From Oscarella lobularis (lineage: Eukaryota > Porifera > Homoscleromorpha > Homosclerophorida > Oscarellidae): a DNA stretch of 64,000 nucleotides. Of this stretch, positions 46,901 to 58,672 are shown one piece after another. The DNA is taken from positions 806,001 through 870,000 of the forward strand of contig NC_089193.1 of the NCBI RefSeq assembly GCF_947507565.1, written 5' to 3'. The notes under the pieces were generated by a model. That model had not been told where the DNA came from, did no database searches, and saw nothing but the letters and a program-made list of their open reading frames with translations. The stretch's first letter is position 1. Each line of letters begins with the position of its first letter. The position numbers and the translations under genes were made by a program.

Positions 46901-49900
46901 AGAGGAACTGGCTTCACTGGTGAGAATTGCGAGATTGAATTTCTCGAATGTTCGTCAGACCCTTGTCAGAATGGGGGTGTCTGTGAAGAAGCAATTAGCT
47001 CTTACTCGTGTGACTGCACTGGAACTGGCTTCACTGGTGAGAATTGCGAGACTGAAATACTCGAATGTTCGTCATACCCTTGTCAAAATGGGGGCGTCTG
47101 TGAAGAAGCAATTAGGTCTTACTCGTGTGACTGCAGAGGAACTGGCTTCACTGGTGAGAATTGCGAGACTGAAATACTCGAATGTTCGTCAGACCCTTGT
47201 CAAAATGGGGGGGTCTGTGAAGAAGCCATTAGCTCTTACTCGTGTGACTGCAGAGGAACTGGCTTCACTGGTGAGAATTGCGAGATTGAAATACTCGAAT
47301 GTTCGTCAGACCCTTGTCAAAATGGGGGTGTCTGTGAAGAAGCAATTAGCTCTTACTCGTGTGACTGCACTGGAACTGGCTTCACTGGTGGGAATTGCGA
47401 GACTGAAATACTCGAATGTTCGTCATACCCTTGTCAAAATGGGGGTGTCTGTGAAGAAGCAATTAGCTCTTACTCGTGTGACTGCAGAGGAGCTGGGTTC
47501 ACTGGTGAGAATTGCGAGACTGAAATACTCGAATGTTCGTCAGATCCTTGTCAAAATGGGGGTGTCTGTGAAGAAGCAATTAGCTCTTACTCGTGTGACT
47601 GCACAGGAACTGGGTTCACTGGTGAGATTTGCGAGACTGAAATACTCGAATGTTCGTCAGAGCCTTGTCAAAATGGGGGTGTCTGTGAAGAAGCTATTAA
47701 CTCTTTCTCGTGTGACTGCACTGGAACTGGGTTCACTGGTGAGAATTGCGAGACTGAAATACTCGAATGTTCGTCATACCCTTGTCAAAATGGGGGTGTC
47801 TGTGAAGAAGCTATTAGCTCTTACTCGTGTGACTGCAGAGGAACTGGGTTCACTGGTGAGAATTGCGAGACTGAAATACTCGAATGTTCGTCAGACCCTT
47901 GTCAAAATGGGGGTGTCTGTGAAGAAGCAATTAGCTCTTACTCGTGTGACTGCACAGGAACTGGGTTCACTGGTGAGATTTGCGAGACTGAAATACTCGA
48001 ATGTTCGTCAGAGCCTTGTCAAAATGGGGGTGTCTGTGAAGAAGCTATTAACTCTTTCTCGTGTGACTGCACTGGAACTGGGTTCACTGGTGAGAATTGC
48101 GAGACTGAAATACTCGAATGTTCGTCATACCCTTGTCAAAATGGGGGTGTCTGTGAGGAAGCTATTAGCTCTTACTCGTGTGACTGCAGAGGAACTGGGT
48201 TCACTGGTGAGAATTGCGAGACTGAAATACTCGAATGTTCGTCAGACCCTTGTCAAAATGGGGGTGTCTGTGAAGAAGCCATTAGCTCTTACTCGTGTGA
48301 CTGCAGAGGAACTGGGTTCACTGGTGAGAATTGCGAGACTGAAATACTCGAATGTTCGTCAGACCCTTGTCAAAATGGGGGTGTCTGTGAAGAAGCCATT
48401 AGCTCTTACTCGTGTGACTGCACTGGAACTGGCTTCACTGGTGAGAATTGCGAGACTGAAATACTCGAATGTTCGTCAGACCCTTGTCAAAATGGGGGTG
48501 TCTGTGAAGAAGCCATTAGGTCTTACTCGTGTGACTGCAGAGGAACTGGCTTCACTGGTGAGAATTGCGAGAGTGAAATACTCGAATGTTCGTCATACCC
48601 TTGTCAAAATGGGGGTGTCTGTGAAGAAGCTATTAGCTCTTACTCGTGTGACTGCAGAGGAACTGGGTTCACTGGTGAGAATTGCGAGACTGAAATACTC
48701 GAATGTTCGTCAGACCCTTGTCAAAATGGGGGTGTCTGTGAAGAAGCCATTAGCTCTTACTCGTGTGACTGCAGAGGAACTGGGTTCACTGGTGAGAATT
48801 GCGAGACTGAAATACTCGAATGTTCGTCAGACCCTTGTCAAAATGGGGGTGTCTGTGAAGAAGCCATTAGCTCTTACTCGTGTGACTGCACTGGAACTGG
48901 CTTCACTGGTGAGAATTGCGAGACTGAAATACTCGAATGTTCGTCAGACCCTTGTCAAAATGGGGGTGTCTGTGAAGAAGCCATTAGGTCTTACTCGTGT
49001 GACTGCAGAGGAACTGGCTTCACTGGTGAGAATTGCGAGAGTGAAATACTCGAATGTTCGTCAGACCCTTGTCAAAATGGGGGTGTCTGTGAAGAAGCCA
49101 TTAGCTCTTACTCGTGTGACTGCAGAAGAACTGGCTTCACTGGTGAGAATTGCGAGATTGAAATACTCGAATGTTCGTCAGACCCTTGTCAAAATGGGGG
49201 TGTCTGTGAAGAAGCTATTAACTCTTTCTCGTGTGACTGCACTGGAACTGGGTTCACTGGTGAGAATTGCGAGATTGAAATACTCGAATGTTCGTCAGAC
49301 CCTTGTCAAAATGGGGGTGTCTGTGAAGAAGCCATTAGTTCTTACTCGTGTGACTGCAGAGGAACTGGCTTCACTGGTGAGAATTGCGAGACTGAAATAC
49401 TCGAATGTTCGTCAGACCCTTGTCAAAATGGGGGTGTCTGTGAAGAAGCCATTAGCTCTTACTCGTGTGACTGCAGAGGAACTGGGTTCACTGGTGAGAA
49501 TTGCGAGACTGAAATACTCGAATGTTCGTCAGACCCTTGTCAAAATGGGGGTGTCTGTGAAGAAGCCATTAGCTCCTACACCTGTGACTGCACTGCAACT
49601 GGCTATACTGGTGAGAATTGTGAAACTGAAATACTCGAATGCCAGTCCGATCCCTGTCAAAATGGTGGTGTCTGCCTTGACGAAATCGGAAGCTTTTCTT
49701 GCGAATGCGGAGGAACTGGCTTTCTGGGCGATCGCTGTCATATTGAAGTCGACGAATGCGTGTCTTATCCTTGCCAAAACGGTGGAAGTTGCGTCGACAA
49801 AATCAACGATTACCGATGTCTGTGCGGCGATTCCGGTTATGCAGGCAGGAATTGTGAAGTTAACGTTGATGACTGTGAAGGCAATCCGTGCCCTTCTAGC

Positions 49901-52330
49901 AGAATCTGTGTCGACGGTGTCAACAGTTACCATTGCGTTTGCCCTCCATTTACTACTGGGCGTGCCTGCGAAATTCTGATAACGACTGGTCTGTTTCACG
50001 TCAGGGAGTCCAGATGCGACGTTCAATTTCGTGACAGGGACTTCGTTTCCGAAGAGGAGATAATCGAACTGACTTTTGACGTTTTCTCTGAAAACGGCAT
50101 GGTGTTTTTCGTTTCAGGGCAAACCTTCGATTTTATCGCTCTGGAAGTCGTAGATTGGAGGCTGAAGTACACCCTCCATCTCGGTTCGGGCCTTCTGTCA
50201 TTGGTCAGTCCCGCGGAACTGTACGCCGGACAAATCGTCACCGTCAAGCTGATACGAGAACGTCGTCTGGTCAGTCTGGTCGTCGACGGCGTCGTTGTTT
50301 CGAGCGAGATGGCTCCTGAGGGCAATACACTTATCAACGTCGGAAATCGGTTCTTTCTCGGCGGTGGCGTTGAAACGTGTGAAACGGAAGTGAGATCGAA
50401 GTACAACTTGCCGCTTGACAGTTTCAACGGGTGCATCTACTCGGTGTCAATCAACGGGGAGCACAAAGACTATCTAGATCCGACGATTAGTACGTGTCAC
50501 TTGCTCGATCAGTGCCAGGACAATCCTTGTCTTTCGAAACCTTGTCTGCACAACGGCGTTTGCGAGCTCCAAGGTGGCGACTTCATCTGTCACTGTCTCC
50601 CCGGTCGAAGCGGCGATATCTGCCAAGTCATCGAAGATCCTTGCGTTTCATCTCCTTGTCTCTACGGCGGAACGTGCGTTGCCGCTAATAACAGCCAAGG
50701 TTTTTCGTGTGAGTGTACGGAATTGTTCACCGGATCGGTGTGCGAAGACGTCCTGTTTACCTCTCAAGACAGTCTAGAGTACGTCGCCACTTCTTATACA
50801 GCGTGGAATATTACGCCCAAAGAAGTTCTTCTCGACACGAATCTTACGTTCTACGTCTATCCTCACGGCCAGCCTTACTCCAACGGCATTCTGCTATACA
50901 TTAATGGTAGTTCTGGTGCTTACTTTGCCGTGGCTATTGAAGACAGCGTTCTGAAAGTCGTCTCAAACCTTTGCTGCGGTCCGGACGTCATTACGATGAG
51001 AGACCCTCTCGTCCAGAATACGTTCTCCAAGATAACAATCACTCGAAGTGGTACAATTATTACGTTGTCCGTTCCCGGCCTCAGATCGGTAAACGGAATA
51101 GTTCCTGTTCTTGAGGATTTCAGGAGAGATTTCACTGCTCACGAGACCTTATACGTTGGAGGATTGGTGCCGCCGGGGGCATACGCGGACCTTCCAGTCT
51201 TTTTTGAAGGATTTGACAACGGATTCTTCGGCTGCATTTCTGACGTGCATCTGAACGGAGAGGTACTCGATGATCTCGTCGAAATGCATAACATTCACGA
51301 ATGCCGCATCGATTATTGCTCCTCCTACCCTTGCCACAACGGCGGCGAGTGCACGTCGCGCGGCTTCGGTCTAGTATGCCATTGTCTGCCGGACTTTACT
51401 GGCGAATTCTGCGAGCATTCGATTTACGATTCTTGTGCGGCAAATGCTCACCGGTGCGACGAAGGCAGCACTTGCATCTACAACGATGCGGAAATGACGT
51501 ATGAATGTCTTTGCCCTATCTTCAAAGGAGGGCAATACTGCAACGAAAGTATACATCGATCTCCTCATTAATTTTCAGCTAATTTTTGGTTTCAGGTGTG
51601 CCATTTGACGTTCCCCTGTTTTCCGGAAATAGTTACATTGCCTATGCCGTTCTTTTCTTGTTTGCGTTTCCAACTGCGCCCAACAGTTTTGAATTTGACT
51701 TGTCGGCTACGGATGGTGACGGCTTGCTCCTTGCTGTAAATCCTTTTGTAAGTTCTATGGCAAGGGTTTCTCGATCAAGCAAGTGTCTTACGTTGTTTTA
51801 TGTTTAGCTTATGGGCACTAGAGACTATCTCTCCATTGGACTCACGAACGGTCACGTTGAACTCAGGTAAAGTACTGGTGGTAATTTATTTTCTATTTAA
51901 ACTATGTTTTTAGGTTCAATTTGGGTACCGGAGATTGTGTTGTTGAGAACCATCTGGTTAATGTAACAAATTCCTCTGTTCACGTGATTATCACCAGGTA
52001 AACTATAATATTCTTCTGTCGCTATATTTTGCCGCTATTTTGGCCTTGTTCTGAAGAAATGGTAAAGAAGGTGTTGTCACTGTTGACGGTCAATCCGTTA
52101 GCGGCTCCTCGCCTGGATCGGCATTGGGATTGAATATCAATCGAAGAGAGGATATGTTCCTTGGGGGTATTCCAATTTCTACTTCTGGTCTTGACGAATA
52201 TTCGGATGCACTGAATGGTGCATACTTGAAGGGTTTGAGCGGTTGCCTCAGTGGCCTCAATATCAATAATTTTCCCAGCAACTTCGACTTTTTTGCGGTG
52301 GAGGGAGCAAATATCAAGAGGTGCGAATGA
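43943..52330 (+). CDS. Secreted EGF-repeat / laminin-G protein, 2656 residues
   Basis: Exons 43943-44033, 44238-51548, 51596-51747, 51808-51866, 51914-51997 and 52057-52330 all have GT-AG borders and join in frame. Exon 1 encodes a signal peptide (MCCFRKVFFAFVLLSLLLVS). Then follow a unique Cys-containing region of about 125 residues, one short EGF, a diverged EGF and 42 modules of 39 residues (ILEC...). Two more EGF modules precede laminin-G 1 (50.0-50.5 kb), two EGF (50.5-50.75), laminin-G 2 (50.76-51.3), two EGF (51.3-51.55) and laminin-G 3 in the last four exons. No transmembrane segment or cytoplasmic tail is seen, so it is probably extracellular matrix. The layout recalls Crumbs, Eyes shut, agrin and fibropellin without matching one. 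The modules have the O-glucose consensus C-x-S-x-P-C. A second long frame across the array is a shadow of the homogeneous repeat. Confidence 0.93.
44834..49747 (+). repeat. 42-copy 117-bp coding minisatellite (EGF modules)
   Basis: Units of exactly 117 bp (39 codons) run in perfect phase from 44834 to 49747. The first 41 are nearly identical; the last has diverged (ILECQSDPC). Variant marks show multi-unit duplications: the EDIRS variant recurs at an offset of 702 bp (6 units), the SSEPC/INSFS pair at 351 bp (3 units), and the ESEILEC border at 468 bp (4 units). Confidence 0.95.
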
Positions 52331-52446
52331 GTGCTACAACACTAACATAAACACGCTCGACTTTCTTTGCTTTCACTATCGTCCTGTAGCCGCAGCGCGA
52401 ATATTACATGTAGCCGCGCGCTAAAATCTTGTACCTATCTCACTTT

Positions 52447-52965
52447 TAGTCAGGTGACCTGACCCTTCACGTGACCCGGGGAGAAGGGTCAGGTCAAACG
52501 CCCTATGTCTAACTGTTGCCGCCGCACTGTACAGTGCGGCCCAATCACAGGCCGAGACCTCTGTGACGTCGTTATCAAATTAATTACGTAGTACTCGCTG
52601 GCACGCGATCTCTGAGCCTCGAAAGAAGGGACCTTTATCGAACGCGGCGATAGAAAAAGCAATCGACTTCTCAGCTGCGAAGCTTCTCATCGAAAACGTC
52701 TATCCCGACGATCGACGATTACCTTCCAAATATCAAGCTCGCTGCGCGTCGACGAAGGTTCAAAAGTCGACGTACGTGCATTCGCCGCAGCCTAGATACA
52801 ACTCCAAAGCCATGTATCGTGTGCTGGTCGACCGTGTGGTCAATTACGTCACAATCAAGCTAAGTGGATAATTGGGGCTTCCGCATTCCTACGGCAACAC
52901 TTCGACATAGGCGTTTGACCTGACCCTTCTCCTCGGGTCACGTGAAGGGTCAGGTCACCTGACTA
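52447..52965. mobile_element. 519-bp TAG-type hairpin element carrying an open frame
   Basis: Ends TAGTCAGGTGACCTGACCCT and complement, with terminal inverted repeats of about 55 bp, each with a subterminal hairpin (GACCCTTC ... GAAGGGTC). The 9-bp direct repeat TCTCACTTT flanks it at 52438-52446 and 52966-52974. The unique centre holds a 95-codon open frame (52584-52871). Ends, hairpin and duplication length match the family of 18890-25118. Confidence 0.85.
52584..52871 (+). pseudogene. Possible captured gene fragment inside the hairpin element
   Basis: Open frame of 95 codons ending in TAA, without an early ATG. The composition looks coding-like (charged residues, 'AIEKAIDFSAAKLLIENVY'), unlike the low-complexity frames in palindromes elsewhere. 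No family is recognised. It could be a host exon picked up by the element or chance. Confidence 0.3.
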
Positions 52966-53017
52966 TCTCACTTTATCGTTCGTCCACTATTCTATTAAAA
53001 TCCCGGATAGTAAGCAA

Positions 53018-54598
53018 ATGCGTATGGTCGCTTATGCTTTGCTTCTTTGCGGCGCTGCTGCTTCCTCAAGCATTTTGGGTCTTCTAAAACTGAATGCGGA
53101 CGATGTAGTATTCACGACGAGTCCGAGCTTCCGACTTTCGTTAGCTTCAACTTCGATATTGGTGGCCTAACGGGACTCCCGCGTGGACGAACAGCAGCGT
53201 GCTCATAGTCAATCTGACAAACCCTCTTCTGGTGTATTTGACTAGTCAGTTCTCGCCCGCGGTCACCTTCGCATCTAGTAAGTCGAGTCAATGTGAGAAT
53301 TCTTGATGTGACCTATCAGAGCGCTACGTGATTCAACTCACCGGTCCTCGTATTGGAGTACTGTATTTCTTTTTAGGGAGGCACTGACGAAGATCGTATC
53401 TAGTTTCTGGTACAGGCTTCCTTTAGCCTGGAGGCCAAACCCTCCCCAGCGAAGGGTCTGGCCTCCAGACTAGGCTTCCTTTTGTGATGGTTGAGTTTTT
53501 GACATTGGTGAGTCTCACCAAAGTTGCGTTGACGTATGCCGGGATACCTCTCTGGTATTGTCGTTTTACACCTAGATGTTGGAATTGACTATTTCGTCAA
53601 ATATTAATTAACGAGTCCTTTGCTGCCTGTGCAAATCAAGCAAGTGTTGCCGGTGTGTTTTTCGCGATATGGAATAGCCTTTTCTGTAGGGTTTGCCTGG
53701 AGAAATTGTAGACGCTTTTTGAATCTCAATGCGACAGAATCAATTGAAATATCTCTCACCGTAAAGATATTCTTAATTAGGAAACGGGAGTAAATGGCTT
53801 CTTCTTTGTCTAGGGCATTGCTTCTGGTCTAAGAGAAGAGGTACGATGCAACGTTCATGCTTATTTTGCATGACTTGGTTATGCAGTTTCATCTGACTAC
53901 AGGTGAAGAAGGAAACTACAGGTCACAGGAAACGATGCTCAACAGAAATTTGCTACAGATTAGGGTCAGCTTGCAATAATTGTTTGCCTAAAATCTACGA
54001 CGTATTTTAGGATGGAAAACTGCCTTATTTATCAGGGATGAATGTTACTGGTGATACGCCTTTGGTTGCTCAGCCAATGTCTTATAGCTTTGCGCTTTAC
54101 AAGAGTGCAGCTGCAAAGGCGTGCATGTAGATTTATTTGACCATAGATGCTTTGACAATTTGTATGATTTTTATGTGACGCCCGTTTTTGACTCTATAGT
54201 ATAGCACGCTACTTGGTCTCTCTTTACCTCTCGGCAGAGCCTCTGATAGCTCTGCGACGTATCACGAATGTAAGGAAGGCTACGTCAGCGACTGCCCAGG
54301 TTCAAGCGAGCCAGGAGGAGGAGGAAAGAGAAACTCGAGCTCCAATTCACGTGAGTGCAATCCGAAGGGACTCCACCTCACGAGCCGAGAAGAACGAAAT
54401 TAAGAAAAGCTCCAGCGAACGACAGAAGAAGCGAAAGTGACGGGCGGCCGGGGAGAACCGCGGAAAACATGCGGACCGTCTATGGACGCCGAGGAGAATG
54501 AGAGCCAGACTGGAGCGGAACTCTTTTTTAAAAATAGAAGCAGAGTTGCATAGGGGAGACAATAAAGATGCTGCTGAAACTGGGTGACGTCAAATAAA
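53018..54598 (+). CDS. Candidate secreted protein gene, unknown function
   Basis: An ATG at 53018 opens a 50-codon frame with a good signal peptide (MRMVAYALLLCGAAASSS) followed by 'LKLNADDVVFTTSPSF'. Coding-like sequence continues in another frame near 53165-53300 (Asn/Thr-rich, 'NSSVLIVNLTNPLLVYLT'). A further exon-like block with acceptor TCTCGGCAG near 54235 and donor CACGTGAGT near 54351 precedes an AATAAA at 54594-54599. A 49-bp hairpin transposon lies inside. The exon chain could not be completed and the product is not recognised. Parts of exon 1 reappear, decayed, near 41.9-42.0 kb. Confidence 0.3.
53424..53472. mobile_element. 49-bp minimal hairpin element, TAG family
   Basis: Near-palindrome starting TAGCCTGGAGGCCAAACCCT and ending CTGGCCTCCAGACTA, with core GAAGGGTC. 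It is flanked by the 9-bp direct repeat GGCTTCCTT (53415-53423 and 53473-53481). Confidence 0.85.
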
Positions 54599-54599
54599 A

Positions 54600-54651
54600 T
54601 GTACGTCGTATGAGAACGAGCAGCTAATTCTGGTTTCTGATGATTTCTTAG

Positions 54652-54684
<33 letters not shown>

Positions 54685-55111
54685 TTAGCTAGTTCTCGCG
54701 AGGCTCTCCATAACTGAGTCTGATTCGGCTAGCAGCAATTGAACAGCAAGCTGGACTGCTGGTGAAAAGGTACTGTATGTAGCGGGAGGCGAAATTCTTA
54801 GATCTTATGACCGTATCTCAGCTGAAATACTAGTCCTTGAATCAAAGAGTCGATGTTATGTTAGTTATGACTTATTTGCCCTTTGCGACAAACTAAAAGG
54901 TCAATGTATGGACGGTATCACATGCTGGTTGATATGATTACACGATAAACGGTAAGATCCAGACGCTGCTATCTATTAATTCACGTTGTCATTCTACTTT
55001 CCAACTCCTAAGCCTACCAAAAGCGCATGGTGCGTGGACAGGTGCCAGGATGTGTGAACTTGCAAAGCTTTGGATGTCACTCTGAGATACAATATCACAT
55101 GCAGAGCCGCC
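54600..55111. other. Intergenic, with a (TTTC)n microsatellite
   Basis: A TTTC microsatellite runs from about 54653 to 54683. No gene is recognised; the remainder is the 3' flank of the MYND gene. Confidence 0.5.
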
Positions 55112-58100
55112 TCATTTGTTTTCACAACGATCTTGCTCTGCGATTGGTGTGCAGTAGGTTTTGTGTTGTTTCCACCCTATTGTCTGGCATTCTTTGCTGC
55201 AGAACCATTCTCTCTTGCATCTCGCACAGATTTTGAGATGAGTTTTTTTCCGGCAACTGAAGCATTTCGTTTTAGGTGAAATTGCGTCTTCTTTTGGTAT
55301 GTAACCGCTTCCTTCTTTACCCAACTCCCTCTGAAACGCATATTTGCTCGCAGCAGGTCCGCCAACTTCATGCCGAGGCTTCTCGTTCGAATAAAGGAGA
55401 CTCAGAAAACTTCTAATCATCGAAACGTTTCCCAGACGTTTAGAATCTCTCTTGGCCAAACGCCTTGAATTTTTCTCAAGCTGTTGCGTCAGAAACGCAA
55501 TTTCTTCGTTTGTGCTCTGAAGCGAAAAGACTCGTGTGGACGGCGAACTGCGTACGTGGGCGACGAATCGTTCAACTTCAGGCGTCGTTTCCTCTTCCGA
55601 GGTCAAATACCAGACTTCAATAAGTGGAATTCCTCTTCGACTCATCCATAGTTTCGGCACGTAGGCGGCAATTCGTTTTTCTTGGGATCTGATATTATAG
55701 GCCGTATATCTTTCATTTTGAATCTTGCAGATGCCTTTCTCGGCCAGGCCAATGTCTATGAAAGGGAGAAATAACTTTACTATCGTACGACGAACGTTGC
55801 TGTAGAAGTTGCGAGGAGTTAGATCTGACATAGCTGGGCCTGGACTGAAGGGCCTATTAGCTGGCCATCCTTTGGGTTGTCTAAGTCAATTGATTCTCGC
55901 CTGACGCCTTGTGTGATTTTGGCAATTGTAACAACAGCGGAGCGCTCGTCGCCAGATGCTATCCACTTCTTGCAGCTTTTTTCTTGAATTTTGCAGAAAT
56001 TAGGTAAGGTAACTGCCAAGGGTTCGTTTCTCATTTCTGGGGAGTCAACAGTAACAATTATTTCGCAGGGACTTCTACCAGCTTTCACGACCACATCGAC
56101 ACCAGATTGTACTATCGATGACAGTGTTATTACAACGTCAAAGTAGTTTTCCATTTCGTGTACTCTTCCTATAGCCAATGACTTCGATCTGTTGCTACCT
56201 TTACCAGGGGGCTCTCTAAAGAGAGACAGCAGTTTGCTCTCTTTAGAATCATCGAGTCGCATTTTGAATCCTGACAATCTCAACGGCTCAAACACAAGTA
56301 AGCCGGTTTCCAGCGCAAACAGCAGAAGACTGTACGGACTCTTTGGATAGACCATTCCTTTTGGGAGGCTAACTTCGACTTCTTTGCACGGAGGTATGAT
56401 TTTAAAGCTGTCAATAAACTGTACTCTGTGAAAGTTTTGTTGAATCCAGCGTCGAAGGTTCGATTGCTCGTACAGCAATTGAATTTCGTTAATTTTGTCG
56501 TAATCACGTTGCGTGAAGCTGTGTACAAGAATACCAGCCACGATTGGACATGAATGAAAAATCGGCGACTGCATGAAGGACGTTTGCTGAAGAAAGTCGA
56601 AGTAGACGCACATTTCCTCTGCTGACGTGCACTGCTGAAAGAGTTCATGCAAGACTGCATGCGGTTGCCACTCGGCCGGGCAAAGCTGAAGAGCAACATT
56701 CTGCACTTCAAATCGAAAACAACGATATTTCTCGTTTGATTCCACTTGTCCATAGAGATGCTGGAATAGCTTCTTAGGGCAGGTGAGCTGCTGTGTCATG
56801 TTAATCAATAGCAAAAACATTCCCGGTATGGTGTTGAGTAAGGGATTGGGATAGAAGCCGCTGAACGTGTCAAAGTCAATAACTTTTTGTTGGTACATTG
56901 TAGACAACAAAGATAGCACGTTGTCAATCATTTTCCTAAAAAGACAATTGGATTTCTGAGAAACGAGACTAATTTTGCACGGACGGCTGCCGGAGGGTAG
57001 AATACTCTTCCACTTGAGTTTTATTCCTGTCAAATACCTCTTTCTTTTATAGACGCCGAGTTCTGTTCGAAAGTCCAAACATCCTTCAAAGGGAAGGTGA
57101 CACTGAACTTTTAAAGTAGTTGGCAGAATTGAATATGGTATTGGAAGGGGATTTTTCAGGAATTCGTCAGCGCTGCAATACGACGTCTGAGCTTTCATGG
57201 TTTCTGTCCAGAGAGTGCAACACGGTTCTTCCCTTTTGAGACGAGGCACGGCAATGGTTAGAAGTCCAAGTAGACCAGTGTGGTCTAAAATGTTTGACGT
57301 GTCAATGACATCAAATTTCACTTCGGTGTCTAGGCGCGTCGCCAAGAATTCGTTGCAGTCACCTACGTCAAAAAAGACTGACACTCGCTTGCTAGAAACC
57401 TCCTTTTCAAATGCAAGGAGAAGTCGTCTAACGGTACTGTGAAGTGTCCAATAAAGCGTGTGCTCTTCTGGGCTAAAATCGGCTGCCTCTCTGACATGAA
57501 GGTACGTGATGAACGGATTCGACGTCAGTTGCGGAAACTGTTTTGACTGAGGGTCACGCAGGGTAGGATTTATATTTCTTTTCGCTTTGATTGCAGTGGC
57601 GGCTGTGCCTGGACGCACCATGGTTCCGTAGTGCAGATAGTGAGCCATTTCATCTTCCGTACTTGGAAATGTTGTCAAGTCCGTCGCGTAGAAAGACAAC
57701 TCCAAAGACATCTGCGGCGACTTTTCTTGTCCAGGTATTCCCCACGGATGACCCATTCGTCTACTTACATTAGCTCTGTAGGTAGATGCTGATTCAAGGC
57801 TGGCCTCTGTGGTCAGCCAAATGGCCCACGTTCGCTTTATCTGCCAAAGACCGTTCGAATCGGTAACGGTCATGAAGCATTCGTCTGACCCTGTGAACTC
57901 ATTCAAGAGCTTTGTCAAGATAATGTCAAGCATCTGTCTGTGTTCATCCGTTAGAGCCAAATCAGCCCAAACACTTAGAAACAGGTCAGTGTGAGAGTTG
58001 ATTGCATTTACACCCTTTTCTGACGGTGTTTGAGCTGCCAGGCTCAGCAGAAGTATATCTTTGGCAATAATGGCTGGATTGAAGTCGTTGACCCAGAATC

Positions 58101-58353
58101 GGAGCCTTCTCTTGTCGCCAAGTTTCATTCGCTGGTACGTCGTGTAGAGAATGTTTCGGACATCGCCAGCGGCGAGAAGGCAGACGTCAAAATGATCTGA
58201 CTTCGTCCGTGTCGCTCTAACCGGAATATCTTCGCACATGTCGAACGCCGCAGAATTCGCTATGGGATAGAAAAAAGATTGTTTGATGTCCGTGAGTACA
58301 TTTCTCGACTGATTGAGGAAGCGATTGAGGACAGACCGTCTCGTCGACGACAT
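55112..58353 (-). CDS. DUF4470 / MYND zinc-finger protein
   Basis: The first frame, 58353-55819 (844 residues, intron-free), contains the DUF4470-type stretch near residues 25-110, with 'RLRFWVNDFNPAIIAKDILLL', and a long unrecognised middle. The second frame, 55831-55112 (239 residues), ends with a MYND zinc finger (CFSCRKKTH, CARCKREWFCSKEC, HKTYC), a protein-interaction module. DUF4470 and MYND usually occur in one chain, so this is probably one gene of about 1080 residues. The frame slips by one base at the CCC run (GGG on the plus strand, 55836-55838), where the second ATG overlaps the first stop. The alternatives are two overlapping cistrons or programmed frameshifting. A near-identical copy of the first 120 codons lies at 63490-63122. 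The function in invertebrates is unknown to me. Confidence 0.8.
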
Positions 58354-58672
58354 GATTCCACAATCATGTGACTGCGGTTACCATGCAGAAGATCCACCTG
58401 TGTCACGTGAACGATGAAAGGAGTTGCCAGCGGATCCGTGGTTCGGCTTAATTCGTCTCGATCATGCTTGGTGGCGCACTCAGAGACGGAATTCCCTCAG
58501 ATCGAGGCCGCTGAAGACGTCTGAAAGTCAAACGCTCTCGCGATAGCGTACGAGCTCTTTTGATTCGTCTAATCGACTGCGTAACACAAGTGAGGGTGCT
58601 TCAAATGCTAACGCCTAGTCTAGTGTAGCGAGAGTGACAGCAACGTCGTAGTGGGGCCCCGCGGCCCGATCC

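Noticed and set aside
44834-49747. CRISPR-like regular repeat
   Set aside because: The units are contiguous coding EGF modules without spacers, in a eukaryotic gene.
44787-49979. 1730-codon open frame in a second frame across the EGF array
   Set aside because: The repeat unit is a multiple of three and homogeneous, so absence of a stop in one unit repeats 41 times; the protein is a shadow of the EGF frame.
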